This document shows, piece after piece, positions 47,225-59,620 of a DNA stretch of 64,000 nucleotides. The notes beneath the pieces were generated by a model. It worked only from the letters and a program-made list of their open reading frames with translations, did not search any database and was not told the DNA's origin. Each line of letters opens with the position of its first letter. Positions within the stretch are counted from its first letter, which is position 1. Source of the DNA: Artemisia argyi (taxonomy: Eukaryota > Streptophyta > Magnoliopsida > Asterales > Asteraceae); contig CM060685.1 in the NCBI GenBank assembly GCA_030686995.1, forward strand, positions 122,632,823 to 122,696,822, given 5' to 3'. The position numbers were made by a program, and so were the translations under genes.

Positions 47225-50200
47225 ATGGATCCGAATAATCAACACCCTCCGGTGGGTGGAAATGAACACCAACACGTGCCGGCTCCCGATCTTCGAACGA
47301 TGGAGGAGCTGTGCCAACCCACGATGCATGGTAGAGGTGGCCCGATTGCCCCTCTAAATATTGAGTCTATGGATTTTGGACTTAAGCACCACATGATACA
47401 ACAAGTCCAAAATTCATGCCAATTTCACGGTTTGCCGGGTGACGATGCAAACAAGCATCTCGATAAATTTTTAACCGTCACCCAAAGCATGAAACAACAT
47501 GGGGTCTCCGATGATGCCCTCCGTCTTTCTCTCTTCCCCTATTCTCTAACGCATCATGCCACCGCTTGGTTTGATCGCCTTCCCAAGAATTCGATTCATA
47601 CCTTCGAAGAAATGGTATCGAAGTTCTTGGCGAAGTATTTTCCACCATCGATGGTGATGAAGCTATGAAACGATATTAGTAACTTCCGACAACTTCCCGA
47701 TGAGTCTTTATTCGAGGCTTGGGAACGTTATAAGCTTGCTATTGATCGGTGTCCAAATCATAATATGTTTCTCGTTACGATAATTGATACGTTTTATAAT
47801 GGTTTGACTTTACGACATCGTGACACGATCAATGCAGCAGCCGGAGGTACTTTTATGAAACGTCGTCCTGAAGATTGTTATGAACTTATTGAGAATATGA
47901 CGGCTCATTACAATTATTGGGATTCCTCAGCCGAGAGGAATGAGCCCACGAGATCGACCGCGACTCATAATTCTTCGTCTAATCCCGAGCTTGCTGCAAT
48001 TACTAAGAAGCTCGATGATATGTCGACGGCTATGCTACGAATGCATCAAATGTATCAAACGAATCAGGATCAAACGAAAAACCATCAAGTCAATGTGGTT
48101 AGTCATGGTTGTGAGACTTGTGGTGGTCCACATTTGTATTATGAATGTCCGGCCACCGGTGCCTTTTCTCAAGAGAACGCGTATGCTGCAAACACGGGTA
48201 ACAACGGTTACCAACCGCAAGGAGACCGTAATCTCCTCAGCCACCGTTCCACTCATTTTCTTGGACCACCCATTCTCGAACAACCAAACCAAGTCAATCA
48301 AGTCAACCAAAATCATAATGTGCAGAATCGTAATAATCAAGGAAATCAAAATCAGAGTAGAGCTAATAACGGTTTTCAAAATCATAATCAAGGGTTTAAT
48401 CAAAACCGGGGTTTTTAAGGTAATTACAATCAAGGCCCGCCTCAAGGGAATTTTCAAAACCAACAAAACTATGGAAACCCTGGGAATTTTCATCATGGGA
48501 ATTAGAATAATGGTAATTTACAAAATCGTGGGCAGAATTTCAATAATAATCAAAATCAAGGTGTTATTCAAAATCTGTCGCCCACGGATGATTTGATTAA
48601 GCAATTGCTTCAAAATCAACAATATTTTATGGCAAAATATGAAGAATCAACTCGGTTGTTTGCTAATCAAATTAGTGATATTAACAAACGTTTAAATGAT
48701 CGACCCTCGGGTTCGGGTACTACTTCTCTTCGAAGCAACACGATCGCAAACCCGAGGGGCGAGATTAAGGTGATCACGACTCGCAGTGGTACTAAATATG
48801 ATGGACCCACATCTCCTACTACCTCTTCTCCTTCGTCTCCGCCTAAGGTAGTGGATTGTGAGACCGAGGCGACAAAGGACCCGGTTCCTCCTATTAATAA
48901 TGGAGGAGCTGAAAACGTCCAACCTCCGGTTATCCAAGCACCAAAAGATAAAGAAAAAGTCATTTACGAAAATAATGTGAAATACAAGTCAAAATTACCA
49001 TATCCATCACGATTTAATGATGAAGAGCTCCGTGCAAAGTCTAAAAAACAAATGGAAAAGTTTCTGGATATTTTTCAAAAATTGCACTTTGATATAAGTT
49101 TTATGGACGCTCTTGTGTACATGCCAAAATTTGCCTCAACGTTTAAAAACCTCATAAGTAATAAAGAGTAATTGCTTGAATTAGCCAAAACGCCGATAAA
49201 TGCTCAATGCTCCGCGATTCTTCTCAAGAAGCTTCCCAAGAAGCTTGGAGATTCAGGAAAGTTTCTCATTCCTTGTTCGTTGAAAGATCAAGAGGTTAAC
49301 AATGCCCTGGCCGATTCAGGTGCAAGTATTAACCTTATGCCATTATCGATCTATGAACAACTTGGAACGGGGGATCTTAAACCGACGAGAATGACTTTAG
49401 AGCTTGCTAATCGTTCGATTACTCATCCGGTTGGAATTGCTGAAGACGTTTTTGTTCGTGTGAATTCATGTACTTTTCCGGCAGATTTTGTTGTTGTTAA
49501 TTTCGAGGCTGATCCGAGAGTTCCTCTTATTCTAGGGCGACCGTTTTTGCGAACCGCAAAAGCCCTAGTAGATCATTTTGAGGATACTCTAACTTTACGA
49601 CATGATGATGACATAATGATTTTTAAAGCCGATGCTTCGAAATCAAAGAAGTACTCCATCAAAAGCGTTGATGTTTGTGATTATTCCTTTGATAATTTTG
49701 TGAAAACGTTCGTCTCCGACTCTTCCCTATCATTTCCTCCGACTAAGGAATATGATTCTTTTTGGGAAGAGATCGATGAATTCCTTGCTATTGAAACGAT
49801 TCCATTTTCTGAGACTGACGAATCTTACTTTGATTCGGAGGGAGATACTATTTTTCTTGACAATTTGTTGAACGATGAACCGTCAATCCCTTCGGATAAA
49901 GTTAAGAAGAAGATTGAGCTTATACTTGACGATCCTCTTGAGCCCGAGCTCGAGGACTTTTTACCCGACTTTGAGAGTTTTTCCTTTGATACGACTGAGG
50001 AGATTTGTGGCAATTCCACTTATTGTCCTGATTTTTCTTATCCGACTTATGAAGCTTTTCATTTCGATATCGATCATACGGAAGAGACGAGTAGTGGCAG
50101 TACCACTTCTCTTGCTCTTATCTCTCTTCCGGAGTATGAATCATTTTGTTTTGATAAGATTGAATGTGATTTTGAAAAGTTTTCTAATCCAGAATATGAA

Positions 50201-50503
50201 AGTTTCAGTTTTGATCTTGACATTGATCATGATCCGGGTGATGTTCTTAAAAATGAGACTCTTAATGAAAATTTTATCCCATCCTTCCCACCCGGGAAAG
50301 TTTTTAAAATGAGCTTGAATGATAAAATTCATAATTCCACAATTATGAAGTTTTCTTTTGATGATGATGAGTTTTTCATGATGGTTATCGTGACCTTCTT
50401 GCCATTTGTAACATTTGTTGTGCTTTTTCTTATCCGTCACTCCGTCGGGAGTGAGGATGTCATTTTTGACCCTGGTATCGTTTCTAATAGTTTTCACTAT
50501 TAG
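47225..50503 (+). pseudogene. gag-PR: G3 gag-protease polyprotein with C-terminal membrane-like segment, four nonsense codons
   Basis: One frame runs from ATG 47225 to TAG 50501. The capsid-like region includes FHGLPGDDANKHLDKF and ATAWFDRLP. The zinc knuckle is CETCGGPHLYYEC (about 48115-48153). An Asn/Gln-rich stretch leads to a conserved LPYPSRF segment, then a retropepsin domain (NNALADSGASINLMP, Asp-Ser-Gly at about 49312-49320). After the protease comes an acidic linker with four YESFSFD-like repeats (about 49970-50215), then a hydrophobic stretch MVIVTFLPFVTFVVLFLI (50378-50431). In-frame stops lie at 47666 (TGA, Arg site), 48416 (TAA), about 48503 (TAG) and 49169 (TAA). No RT, RNase H or integrase is found. 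The frame stays open after 50503 as far as 50737. Confidence 0.85.
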
Positions 50504-50737
50504 AATACCATCGGTTATCTCTTCGGGGTGAAACTTTCAACTAATTCATATGTTTATCTAAATATTTTGCATGAAAGCCCGAGTGAGATTATTTTTCCAC
50601 GGATTTTTCCCCAAGGACGAATTAATTCGGGGATCGAGTCAAGCTCATGTGACTTGGTGAACAAAAACAAGCGCTTCGTGGGTGGCAACCCATGCTTATC
50701 CAATTTCATCTTCTTATTTTTTATTTCTAACAAATAA
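50504..50737 (+). pseudogene. G3 post-protease tail beyond the last stop, with post-ORF motif
   Basis: In the same frame as gag-protease, codons run to TAA 50735 (HESPSEIIFPRIFPQ... RFVGGNPCL). The nucleotide motif GCGCTTCGTGGGTGGCAACC (50671-50690) corresponds to the GGGAGGCAACCC stem-loop of the other elements. Here it may still be within coding sequence. Confidence 0.5.
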
Positions 50738-52653
50738 CGTGAGGAGGGGGTGCCTCTTCTACTCTTGTGTTCCGTGGTTGTTTGTGATGTTTGTTTAGGA
50801 TTGTCCGCGATTTATGATGACTCTCATGCTCGTTATCTTCTCTTCACTCGAGTCTCATTCATCGGTGCTTTTGGAAATCCTATATCCGTGAATCTTATCG
50901 ACTAACGTTTTCTTTGGCATAATTAATAAACGGTCCTAGAATTTTGTTAGGATTGCCTTAACCTACAAAACATTGAGGACAATGTTTAATTCTAGTCTGG
51001 GGGAGGGTGAATCTTCGATTCGATTCAACCTTGCATTTTTCACATGTCGTGTACTCTTGCAACTCCGATTTTCTACCAAAAATAAAAAAATTGGAAATTT
51101 CAAAAATTTTGAGAAAAATCAATGAAATGTCATAATAAAGTTTGAATAAGTGTTTTGACACTTTGTTGACTTTCCAGCTGGAGAGAGTAGGAATAAATAT
51201 TTTGACTTGACCGGGCGTGTTGAGTCCTAGCCTGTTCCCTTAACCAATGATAATCACATAAGCTTGTGCTAGTTTTGTACACTAGGAGCTATAAAATGTG
51301 AATTCTTTCTTAAGAATCTGCAAGTTCCCGTACTTGACTTTATACATGCGCAGCTTAAAAGCTTTCGCTAGTCTTTTACATCAGGAGCTAGAAAACGCGA
51401 ATTCTTCTTCTAGAATTTGCAAGTTTCCGTATCTGACTTTATATATGCGTGGCTGATTATCGGCTAAGTATTCGCTGGTTTCATTATTTGGAATCTTAAA
51501 TTGCGAAGAGCTAGAAATGATAGAGTTTATTTAGAAGTTAGATGCTAAACGTGGAGTAGTGGTTCTCTTTAGAGCTCATGAGAGGTACTTGTGGCTTTTT
51601 ACTCCCATAAATACGTCACCAATATATAATAGATATTCTAGGTTAATTAGTGGTATTTAGGTTTGGATAATATTTAGTTCTTTATTTTCTTAAGAGAATT
51701 TTTGCTTTAAAAGTTGGGTACATATCAAGGAACATCAAAAATAAGAGCAAAAAGTGAAAAATCAAAAGTCAAAAGTTGATGATGTATGTGGTTTTGGAGC
51801 TACCCGATAAGCTTCCATTGATGTTATAAGAAAAAGTCAAGAAAGAAAAAAGTGAAAAAATATGAGAAAGTATGAAAAAAGTGAAAAATGAAAAAAAGTG
51901 AAAGTTGAAAGTTATGATGAATAAGAGCTTGAATGTAAATAAGTTGTTGGCGCATGAGGCGCATGTGTATGATTCTGAATTGGACACATGAGGTGCACGT
52001 GTAGTACTCCGCAACTTATATTTATGATATTGTATGTACCAAAAATTCCTTGATGTTGACCGAATTTCTATTGCAGTGGTTCTTAAGAGAAAATGGATAA
52101 CTACTTATCATTTAAACTTAGGTGTCACTATCGGACTAAAAAATATATTGAAACGAGAAAATATGAAGAAATTCATTTCTCAACAAAAATAAAATATTGA
52201 GATACAAAAACTTAGGACATGGGAGTAAGGTGTTTCCACAAGTAACTATTATGAGTAGTGTTAGTATCTAACTTGTAGATAAGCTGTGATCTCATTTGTA
52301 CGCTTAGTTTGGGGACTCGTGAAAAATCAAGGATGACGATTTTTATCCATATGGTCACTTCTTAATAAGAAGTGTTTCTGCTCGTTAACCCTAACAATTA
52401 TTGCAAAATAATGAAAGTTCAACAAACCGTCACAAGTATGAAGTATGAAAAGTCCAAAAATAGAAGTGAAAGTGGAATAAAGGAAAATTTTTGGAAAACG
52501 GAGCGTTTGCGGGAGTAAATGATTTTATTACTTCTTTTGAACCTCCTTGCTACTTTACAAAGTCAGTAGGAAGAGTTATGAAATTATTTATCTCAAAAGC
52601 GTGAATTGATCACATTGCGTGAGGACACGACAATACCTTAGTCTGGGGGATTT
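50738..52653 (+). other. G3 3' non-coding region
   Basis: No gene is seen. An imperfect tandem duplication of about 95 bp (about 51266-51360 and 51367-51455, sharing GGAGCTA.AAA and TGAATTCTT-like blocks) and a run of AAAAGTGAAAAA-type purine repeats (51735-51910) are present. It ends with the polypurine tract GTCTGGGGGATTT (52641-52653) before the 3' LTR. Confidence 0.7.
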
Positions 52654-55600
52654 TGGTATGTATTAATTCACATACCTTTTCATGGCCAAATACTGACCCA
52701 AATAGACTAAATATGCTAACAAATGCCAAAGAATGTGTGTTTTTATGTTTGTGAATATGCAGGAACGGATATCTCGTTAAAAGACGAAAAACAATCGGAA
52801 ATAAGTAAAAACGAGCACGAGAGTAGAACGTGTGCAGTTCAGTCAATGAAAGTCAATTCAGAGCCATAGTAGTCTTCAAAGATATGTGATTTGTCAATAG
52901 TGATCCCTGGATGAAGTATCATGAGATTTTCAGAATTGGTCCTCCAAGTTCCAAACTTTGGCAATTTTAGTCCCTGGAAGATACTTTTCAGCTTATGACA
53001 TCCATGATCCTTGGAAAATCGGATATGTACATCATTAGCCATTGGATAATACTTTGAGATGAAATACATGTTTGGTCCTCATAATTTCAGTCTTTGCAAT
53101 TTTAGTCCTAATTTGTTATTAATATCAAATCTGAAAATCCCATACAATATTAAGCCTAGTCCAATTACCTTATAACCAAATCCAATAATAACACCCAAAG
53201 CCCAAAAATAGCCCACCAATCCCATATCCGGTCCATCAAATAACCCGGTCAAACCTCACATTTAACCAAAGTCAAAAAAATAATAAACAAATCTTACCCG
53301 CCCCCTTTTCACCTCTCTTACCCATAAACACTGTTTACCATGAACCCTAATATTACCCCGCCCTTAATTACCACAATTAAGGGCTTTTGAGTCAAATCAA
53401 AGGGTGTCAGACGTGTCAGGGTATGTCAGGGATCTAAGAAACACACATGGGGACAGATGGCTGATGATGATTGGGAGCTACCCGCCATTGATAGTGATCC
53501 AAGGGTGCTTATCATTGAGGAAATGATTGAGGAATGATCAAGGGCTCAGAATGAGATTCAAGAAGCACACCACACGAATTGCCAAGCTGGCAATCCGTGG
53601 ATACTCCTCTCCACACTTGTAGTATAAATAGAGTGTTAGGATAGCTTGTTTATGTGTGGATGTTTTGAGTAGCAAAACTCTGCCAATTTTACTTTAGAAT
53701 TGTATTTCAATTTAAATTCAATTGTAATTTTCTTTTATTAATATCAATCAGCTTTCACTGTTTTCATTACTGCTTATTGTAGTTTACAACTTATAGTCTA
53801 GTTTTTTACTTCTGTTTCAATATTTTAAATCATTTCATTACTCATCGTTTTCAAATCATTTATTGTTACATTCAATTAGTTTTATACAAATCATAAAATA
53901 AGAAAATACAAAGAGTTGTTAAATTCAGTCTTTCAGTCTTTAGTTGAGTTTGTTTGTGGTTTTTTACATCTAATACCTGCTTCACATAGCTCTGTCAGAG
54001 CACTTTTCATTGTGTTTATTCATAAGCATTGTTAGTCAACAATCGCCAACTGTTGAGATTATTGGGTGGATAATTGATAGATTGGGATAGAAGTGGAAGA
54101 TCCTAGCCTATCTTAAAGATAGGCAAGCTTAGAGAGCCCCCTCTGTTCATGTTGAGGGGGATTGTTTTGGTAATCACTTATTTGATCTTTCTCATTTTGA
54201 TGTATTTGATTTGATTCTGATATGGTAGTAGTTGCAGATTTGGATTTGATTTAGTTTGCTGATATAGATATAGTAGTTAGCATTGTTGAGCTTGTTTAAT
54301 TTCTCATTTATCTGTGTAACTTGGGTTTGAGTTACTTAGTTTACTGTTTCATCTGTCATTAACTTGATTTTAGTTGTATGCATAGCTGTTAGATTTAGTA
54401 GTTAGTTTCTGTAGTATTTGATTGTTGATTTAGAATCTTATAGTGTTAACACAACTGAATTGAATAATAGCTTGGTGATTTGTATCTTGTAGCATCTTAT
54501 CTTAGTGTAGACTGCCAATTAAGGTAGTGTTTGGATATGAGGTTTATTTTCAGTTGTAGTAGTATAGAAGCTGTTTGATTGTTACACTTAGGATTCTTTA
54601 GTGATGTTATAGTTATTTAGATCTTTAAAACAGATAGTCATTGCATAAATAGTCAAAGTAGTAGTAAATCTCAATATATAGTTTAGTGATTTAAAAGTCA
54701 GTTAGTGTAATTGCATTAGTAGCTGTATTTTAGTTCTAGTTACCTTATTATAGCATAATTGTAGCTTTATATTACATGTAGAAGTAGATTTAATAAGTTG
54801 AAATTAGATTTAGTCAATTGTAGTTAGATTCAAATTAGTCAACTGTTTCAGCTTTAGGTTCTCTACATGCTACTGATCTTGGTTCCTTTTAGCATAGCAA
54901 CAGTATAATTAGATTAGGGCTTTTGCTATTTTTAGCATCTCAGTAGTATAGAGCTTCTTTTGCCCCCCTAATAATTTAGAATAGAGCTTATTTAGATAGC
55001 TTATTGTATCTTGCAAATGTTGCCATTAGAACCTATTTTCTGATTGAAGTTTAGGTCTGCATATTTGAGTAGAACTTGTTTAAGTGACTTTGATTGTTGT
55101 TTCTGAGTATCATTTAGTAAGTTTCAGTGTTTTACTATAGTTCTGAGTCCCTGGCTTATTCTGCTTCATTGTTGCTTTATCATAGAGCTTATTGTGACAA
55201 CTTATTACTTCATATTTGTCTTTCTGTGATATCTCTGTTCATTTCTGAGCATTACTAAGCTTATTATAGCATTTTGCATTTGTGGTTTTAGTTTGGTTAT
55301 GTTTTGTAGCAAGTGCTTATAAATAACACTTGCCATAAGCTGATTTAGCTCAAATAAGCACTTTTACTTAATATTTTCCTTTCAAAATTTTTCTGCAAGC
55401 TTTTCATATTATTTTAGATTTTCTGTGAATTTTTCAGGTTTTTCCAAGTTGATTTACTATTTTTCTTAATTTTTCTTCATTAATAATCATTTTTAAATCC
55501 CTTTTATTATACTAAAATCAATAAAAAAAATCAGAAAAAGCTTTAAAAAATACAAAAATATTTTAGGAAATTCTTTTATAATATTTTAGATTTTTCAGAT

Positions 55601-56053
55601 TAGATTTTATAATTTTCCCATTATTTTTTCACAATTTCTTTAACTTTTAATTACTTTTTAATTCAATGAATAAAAAATAAATAAAAAGTCAAAAAAATAT
55701 TTTTCTTTTTCTCAAAATTCTTTTTATTAGTTTAAGATTTTTAGAAAATTATTTTACACTTGTAGGATCATTTTTAGTATAAAAGTCACGTTTTATTTCG
55801 TACGTTACATTTAAATTTCGCGATTGAATTTCCGTTTTCTAAATTTAGACACTTGTGCATATATAGCTTGTACTTTCTGCATAATTCTCTATTTCTTTTC
55901 ATTATTTGAATTTCACCATCACTTTTCACTACACGATTCACAATTCGATAATTCGAAGTTCCATTCAACTTTCATTGGGAGAACGACTCGGTAAATCCGT
56001 ATTTCTCGCGGATTTCATCGATACTTATATATATACTATAATTGAGCGAATCA
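52654..56053 (+). repeat. G3 3' LTR (3400 bp)
   Basis: It runs TGGTATGTATT to GAGCGAATCA. The TATA box TATAAATA is at 53623-53630. Uninterrupted, it shows the G4 target site (GCATAGCTGTTAGATTTAG) at about 54380. Confidence 0.93.
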
Positions 56054-57205
56054 ATTTCCTCAATATATCAGCCACATATTTGTCTTGACTAATATAGATT
56101 CCATCTGGTCTTTGCTGTACTTGAAGTCCCAAAAAGAAAGTAAGTTCTCCCATGGAACTCATTTGAAACTCTTCTTTCATCAGTTTCTCAAATTCTTTGC
56201 ACATTTCTTGCTTTGTAGAGCCAAAGATGATATCATCAACATATACTTGAACCAACAAGATATCATCTTTGTCTTTCTTAATGAATAAAGTTTGATCAAT
56301 CTTACCTCTATTGAACCCATTGTTCAAAAGATAAGCAGCTAGAGTTTCATACCACTTCCTTGGAGCCTGATGTAAACTATAAAGAGCTTTTACAACATTG
56401 TACACCTTGTTTGGATGGTTTGGATCTTCAAAACCTGGAGGTTGAGCAACATATACATCTTCTTCAATTTTACTATAAAGAAATGCACTTTTCACATCCA
56501 TCTGGTATACAGTAAAGCCCATAAAAGAAGCATAAGCTAGAAATAGTCTTATTGCTTCTATTCTTGCTACTGGAGCAAAAACTTCTTCATAGTCTATACC
56601 TTCCTCCTGCTAGTATCTTTGATCCACAAGCCTAGCCTTGTTCCTGATAACTATCCCTCTTTCATCTCTTTTATTTCTAAACACCCATTTGGTTCCAATA
56701 ACCTTCATGCCATTTGGTAAATCACAAAGCACCCAGACTTTTTGAATTTTAAATTGAAGCAGTTCTTCTTGCATTGCTTCTACCCAGCTTGAGTCTTCTA
56801 ATGCTTTGTAAACATTCTCAGGTTCAATTTGTGACATAAAGCACATAAAGAGACATTCATTCTTGTCTTCATGGGGGAGTTGTAAATTTCACTGATAAAG
56901 CCATGATGATTTGGTTCTTGTAGCTGCTTTCTTGTTCTCACTGGTGTATTTATATTATCAATGACATTATGAAGAGGATGATCTTTGTTAATTCTTCCAT
57001 GAGGATTGAGAGGAACCTCATATGTGATAGGCATATTGTGAAGTCCTCCTCCAAACTCATCAAATGGATCTTGTGGAGTTGTAGGAGTAGCTGTTGGATC
57101 TTGAGAATTCAAATTTGATCCACCAGTACTAACATTTGTATCACCAGAACTAACTCCATTTGTACTACTTTCAGGAACATCCTTATTTTGAGCATCCTGA
57201 GCATC
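56054..57205 (-). pseudogene. pol: C2 pol, RT part
   Basis: In minus sense it has a Pro/Thr-rich linker after integrase (DPTATPTTPQDPFDEFGGG), VRTRKQL, a frameshift at about 56840, then ALEDSSWVEAMQEEL and GTKWVFRNKRDERG. A TAG lies at 56610 within the QRY.QEEGIDYE stretch, followed by QMDVKSAFLYSKIEEDVYV, QAPRKWYE and the catalytic VYVDDIIFGS, ending YISQDKYVADIL where G3 is inserted. It is upstream of the RNase H part at 34603-35359. Gag, protease and integrase are missing because the LTR joins directly at 57205/57206. Confidence 0.9.
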
Positions 57206-57660
57206 TGAAGGATCTTAACACACGCCTTGTGTTAGATTGATACTTTGAGTATATGCTAACTAGCAAGAGGAATTTACAAATTAACACTTAGAAGATATTG
57301 TATGTGGAATGTTGAAGAAACAATGAGACATAAACACTATATATTCACACCAAAACAATATGTATTCGTATATTTCTGTATGTCTTCTCTTACCCTAGAG
57401 GCTCCTTTTATAACATACAAGGAGTATTGTACAAGATAACTATATTAGAACAATATACGTATCACTCTAAACATATAAAATATTCATGCAATCCATTCTA
57501 TAATTATCTTAAACACGTCTTCTCTTTTGTTCACAATCTGATAATCAGTACTAACTTTCTAAGCTAAGCAGTACAAACTAAGTTTGTACTGTCAGTGTAA
57601 ACTTCCAACAGTTTCTTCTTTAAGCTTGACAATTCCAACTGTTAAGTATAATTCCCAACA
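57206..57660 (-). repeat. C2 5' LTR
   Basis: 455 bp, TGTTGGGAATTATAC to GATCCTTCA on the minus strand. It joins pol sequence directly, with no PBS. TSD TTAAT follows at 57661. Confidence 0.9.
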
Positions 57661-57985
57661 TTAATTTTACCTTATCTCTAATAACTCCCATTGGCTTACA
57701 ACAATGAAGTATTTCAGTTACTTTCAATGGACCTACATTATTATCCAAATTTTCGTTCGTTGGTTCTTCATTATCACTTTCTTCCCAAGAAGATTCATCG
57801 CTCTCATAAGAATCTACTTCTTTCTCATATCTTAAACATAAGGGGGTCTTAAAATTAATAATGTCATCAGGAACTTCAAATGTCTCAAGTAGCGTTTCAG
57901 CCACCTCCCATATATTGATTTGCAGCTCAATTGTTGTTTTTTGAAAAGACATGTGAAAAATCAATAAACGCTAAACAAGTTACGG
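57661..57985 (-). pseudogene. Element X ORF, N-terminal part (copy A)
   Basis: The minus-strand frame from 57964 starts MIFHMSFQKTT and includes VPDDIINFKTPLCLRYEKEV, then an acidic Ser/Glu tract and ILHCCKPMGVIRDKVKL. It is cut by C2 and continues at 32123. Family not recognised. Confidence 0.6.
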
Positions 57986-58450
57986 TGATTACTTAACCAT
58001 GCATCCTTTCAATGGACCTAAAGGCTCTCATAAGAACCAACTTCTTTCTCATATCTTAAACACAAGGGGGTCTTATAATTAAAAATGTCATCAGGAACTT
58101 CAAATGTCTCAAGTAGCGTTTCAGCCACCCCCATATATTGATTTGCAGCTCCCTTGTTGTTTTCTGAAAAGACATGTGAAAAATCAATAAATGTTAAACA
58201 AGTTACGGTGATTACTTAACCATGCAACCTTTCAATGGACCTACATTATTATCTAATTCTCAAATACTTAACCATGCATCCTTGAAAATGGTCTTTATCT
58301 TTCAAAGCTTTCATGCCAATTCTCCTATATTTTTTATGCTTTTCATCTTTCTCAAAAATTTCCTTGGCTTGAAAAGTGAGTTTTTCATTTAAAGTAACTT
58401 ACTGTTTTTGAAAAGTTTTAACTTGTGCTTCTAATGTTTTAACAACATTA
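57986..58450 (-). repeat. Element X: truncated duplicate B and junction fragments
   Basis: 57986-58225 repeats the start of the X ORF (TTTCAATGGACCTA through AACAAGTTACGGTG) in shortened form. The motif TTAACCATGCA(T/A)CC recurs at about 57990, 58215, 58270, 58467 and 58515, usually at a duplication edge. The segment 58280-58450 is unassigned. Confidence 0.6.
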
Positions 58451-58897
58451 CTATAAGCAAGTATTTAACCATGCATCCACCCTTTCATTCACATAAGATC
58501 CTAAGAGGTGATTACTTAACCATGCATCCTTAATCAACCTAGAGTCTTTGAAGCACCACCACACTCTTGCTTCCATCTCTAACTTATCCAACCTATCCTT
58601 CCTTCCTCCATTACATTTGTCGATAAGAGGGTCACATGTTGGAATAATTAATTTTACCTTATCTCTAATAACTCCTATTGGATTACAACAATGAAGTATT
58701 CCAGTTACTTTCAATGGACCTACATCATTATTCAAATTTTCGTTCGTTGGTTCTTCATTATCACTATCCTCCAAAGAAGATTCATCGCTCTCATAAGAAC
58801 CAACTTCTTTCTCATATCTTAAACATAAGGGGGTCTTATAATTAATAATGTCATCAGGAACTTCAAATGTCTCAAGTAGCATTTCAGCCACCCCCAT
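58451..58897 (-). pseudogene. Element X ORF, copy C
   Basis: A 148-codon frame (GVAEMLLETFEVPDDIIN..., RLDKLEMEARVWWCFKDSRL, IKDAWLSNHLLGSYVNERV) covers both halves that are separated by C2 in copy A. This confirms that those halves belong together. It ends early at a duplication edge (58470). Confidence 0.55.
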
Positions 58898-58965
58898 ATA
58901 TTGATTTGCAGCTCCCTTGTTGTTTTCTGAAAAGACGTGTGAAAAATCAATAAACGTTAAACAAG

Positions 58966-59020
58966 TTACGGTGTAGTTTCATCACCAAGTTACGCCGTAA
59001 GTATGATCATGCCGTAACCT
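58966..59020. promoter_or_regulatory. TTACG-N-CGTAA inverted sites in element X
   Basis: TTACGGTGTAG (58966), TTACGCCGTAA (58990, perfect) and a half-site GCCGTAAC (59011). Matching sites are at 18063, 18087, 18138 and 18162 in the left piece of X. Confidence 0.5.
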
Positions 59021-59557
59021 AATAACTTTTGTGCCACAAATAGACCTTTAGATAAATAACAAAATTCCTCAAATAATAATTCCATCCAGAATAATAAAAG
59101 AGAAACATGATGAAAAATGTTAATCTAGTAGTAATTGTGGTCAATATCGTGGAGCACAACATAAGGTATTTGTTGATATATATAAATAATGTCTAAAAAC
59201 GTTATTCATATTTTTCGATACCTCTATGTTTTGATAATCACAAAATGAAAACTCATTAAACCAAAGATTATGACGTAAACAAGTATTTAGTAATAAATAT
59301 TCATTTTAACCACCTAATCACTTAAGGTATGAATAAAAAATATGTTTATTGCATTATATGATCAAAGGAACATTTTATTAATCACTAGATTTTTATAAAA
59401 TGTCACAAACATTTTATTTCTTTTAGAAAATCATTTTTGGTATTAAACAAATATGTTTAATTAACCATAAATATATGAATTCAAATTTTCAATCAAAAAT
59501 GGCAAAAATATTTCAGAAAATCCTTTCCCACTAAAAGACAAAGCTGGGCAACGTTCA

Positions 59558-59620
59558 GAAGGGGCGGCCCCCTTAATTAACTAGGCGGCCCCCTTAATTA
59601 TTAAGGGGACCGGCCACGCT
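59558..59620. promoter_or_regulatory. GC-rich inverted motif (GGCGGCCCCCTTAATTA)
   Basis: GGCGGCCCCCTTAATTA occurs twice, then the opposite arm TTAAGGGGACCGGCC. A TA-rich TATTAATAC box starts about 25 bp downstream. The same motif set recurs at 63887-63963. Confidence 0.6.

Larger units (their letters stand above)
35360..56058 (+). mobile_element. G3: large gag-protease-only Ty3/Gypsy element inserted in C2 pol
   Basis: The element proper is 35365-56053. Pentamers ACTTC (35360-35364) and ATTTC (56054-56058) flank it, one mismatch. Both LTRs start TGGTATGTG/TGGTATGTA and end GAGCGAATCA. A canonical tRNA-Asp-type PBS is at 46838. The interior (46833-52653) codes for gag-protease only. The 5' LTR is split by G4. 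Confidence 0.92.
32119..57665 (-). mobile_element. C2: Ty1/Copia element, minus strand, with TSD TTAAT
   Basis: The element proper is 32124-57660. LTRs at 32124-32580 and 57206-57660 are flanked by TTAAT on both sides (32119-32123 and 57661-57665). In minus sense the order is 5' LTR (right), RT, then the G3 insertion, then RNase H, a tandem-duplicated spacer, a third ORF, polypurine tract and 3' LTR (left). The 5' LTR abuts the pol linker directly, so PBS, gag, protease and integrase are deleted. Confidence 0.92.
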
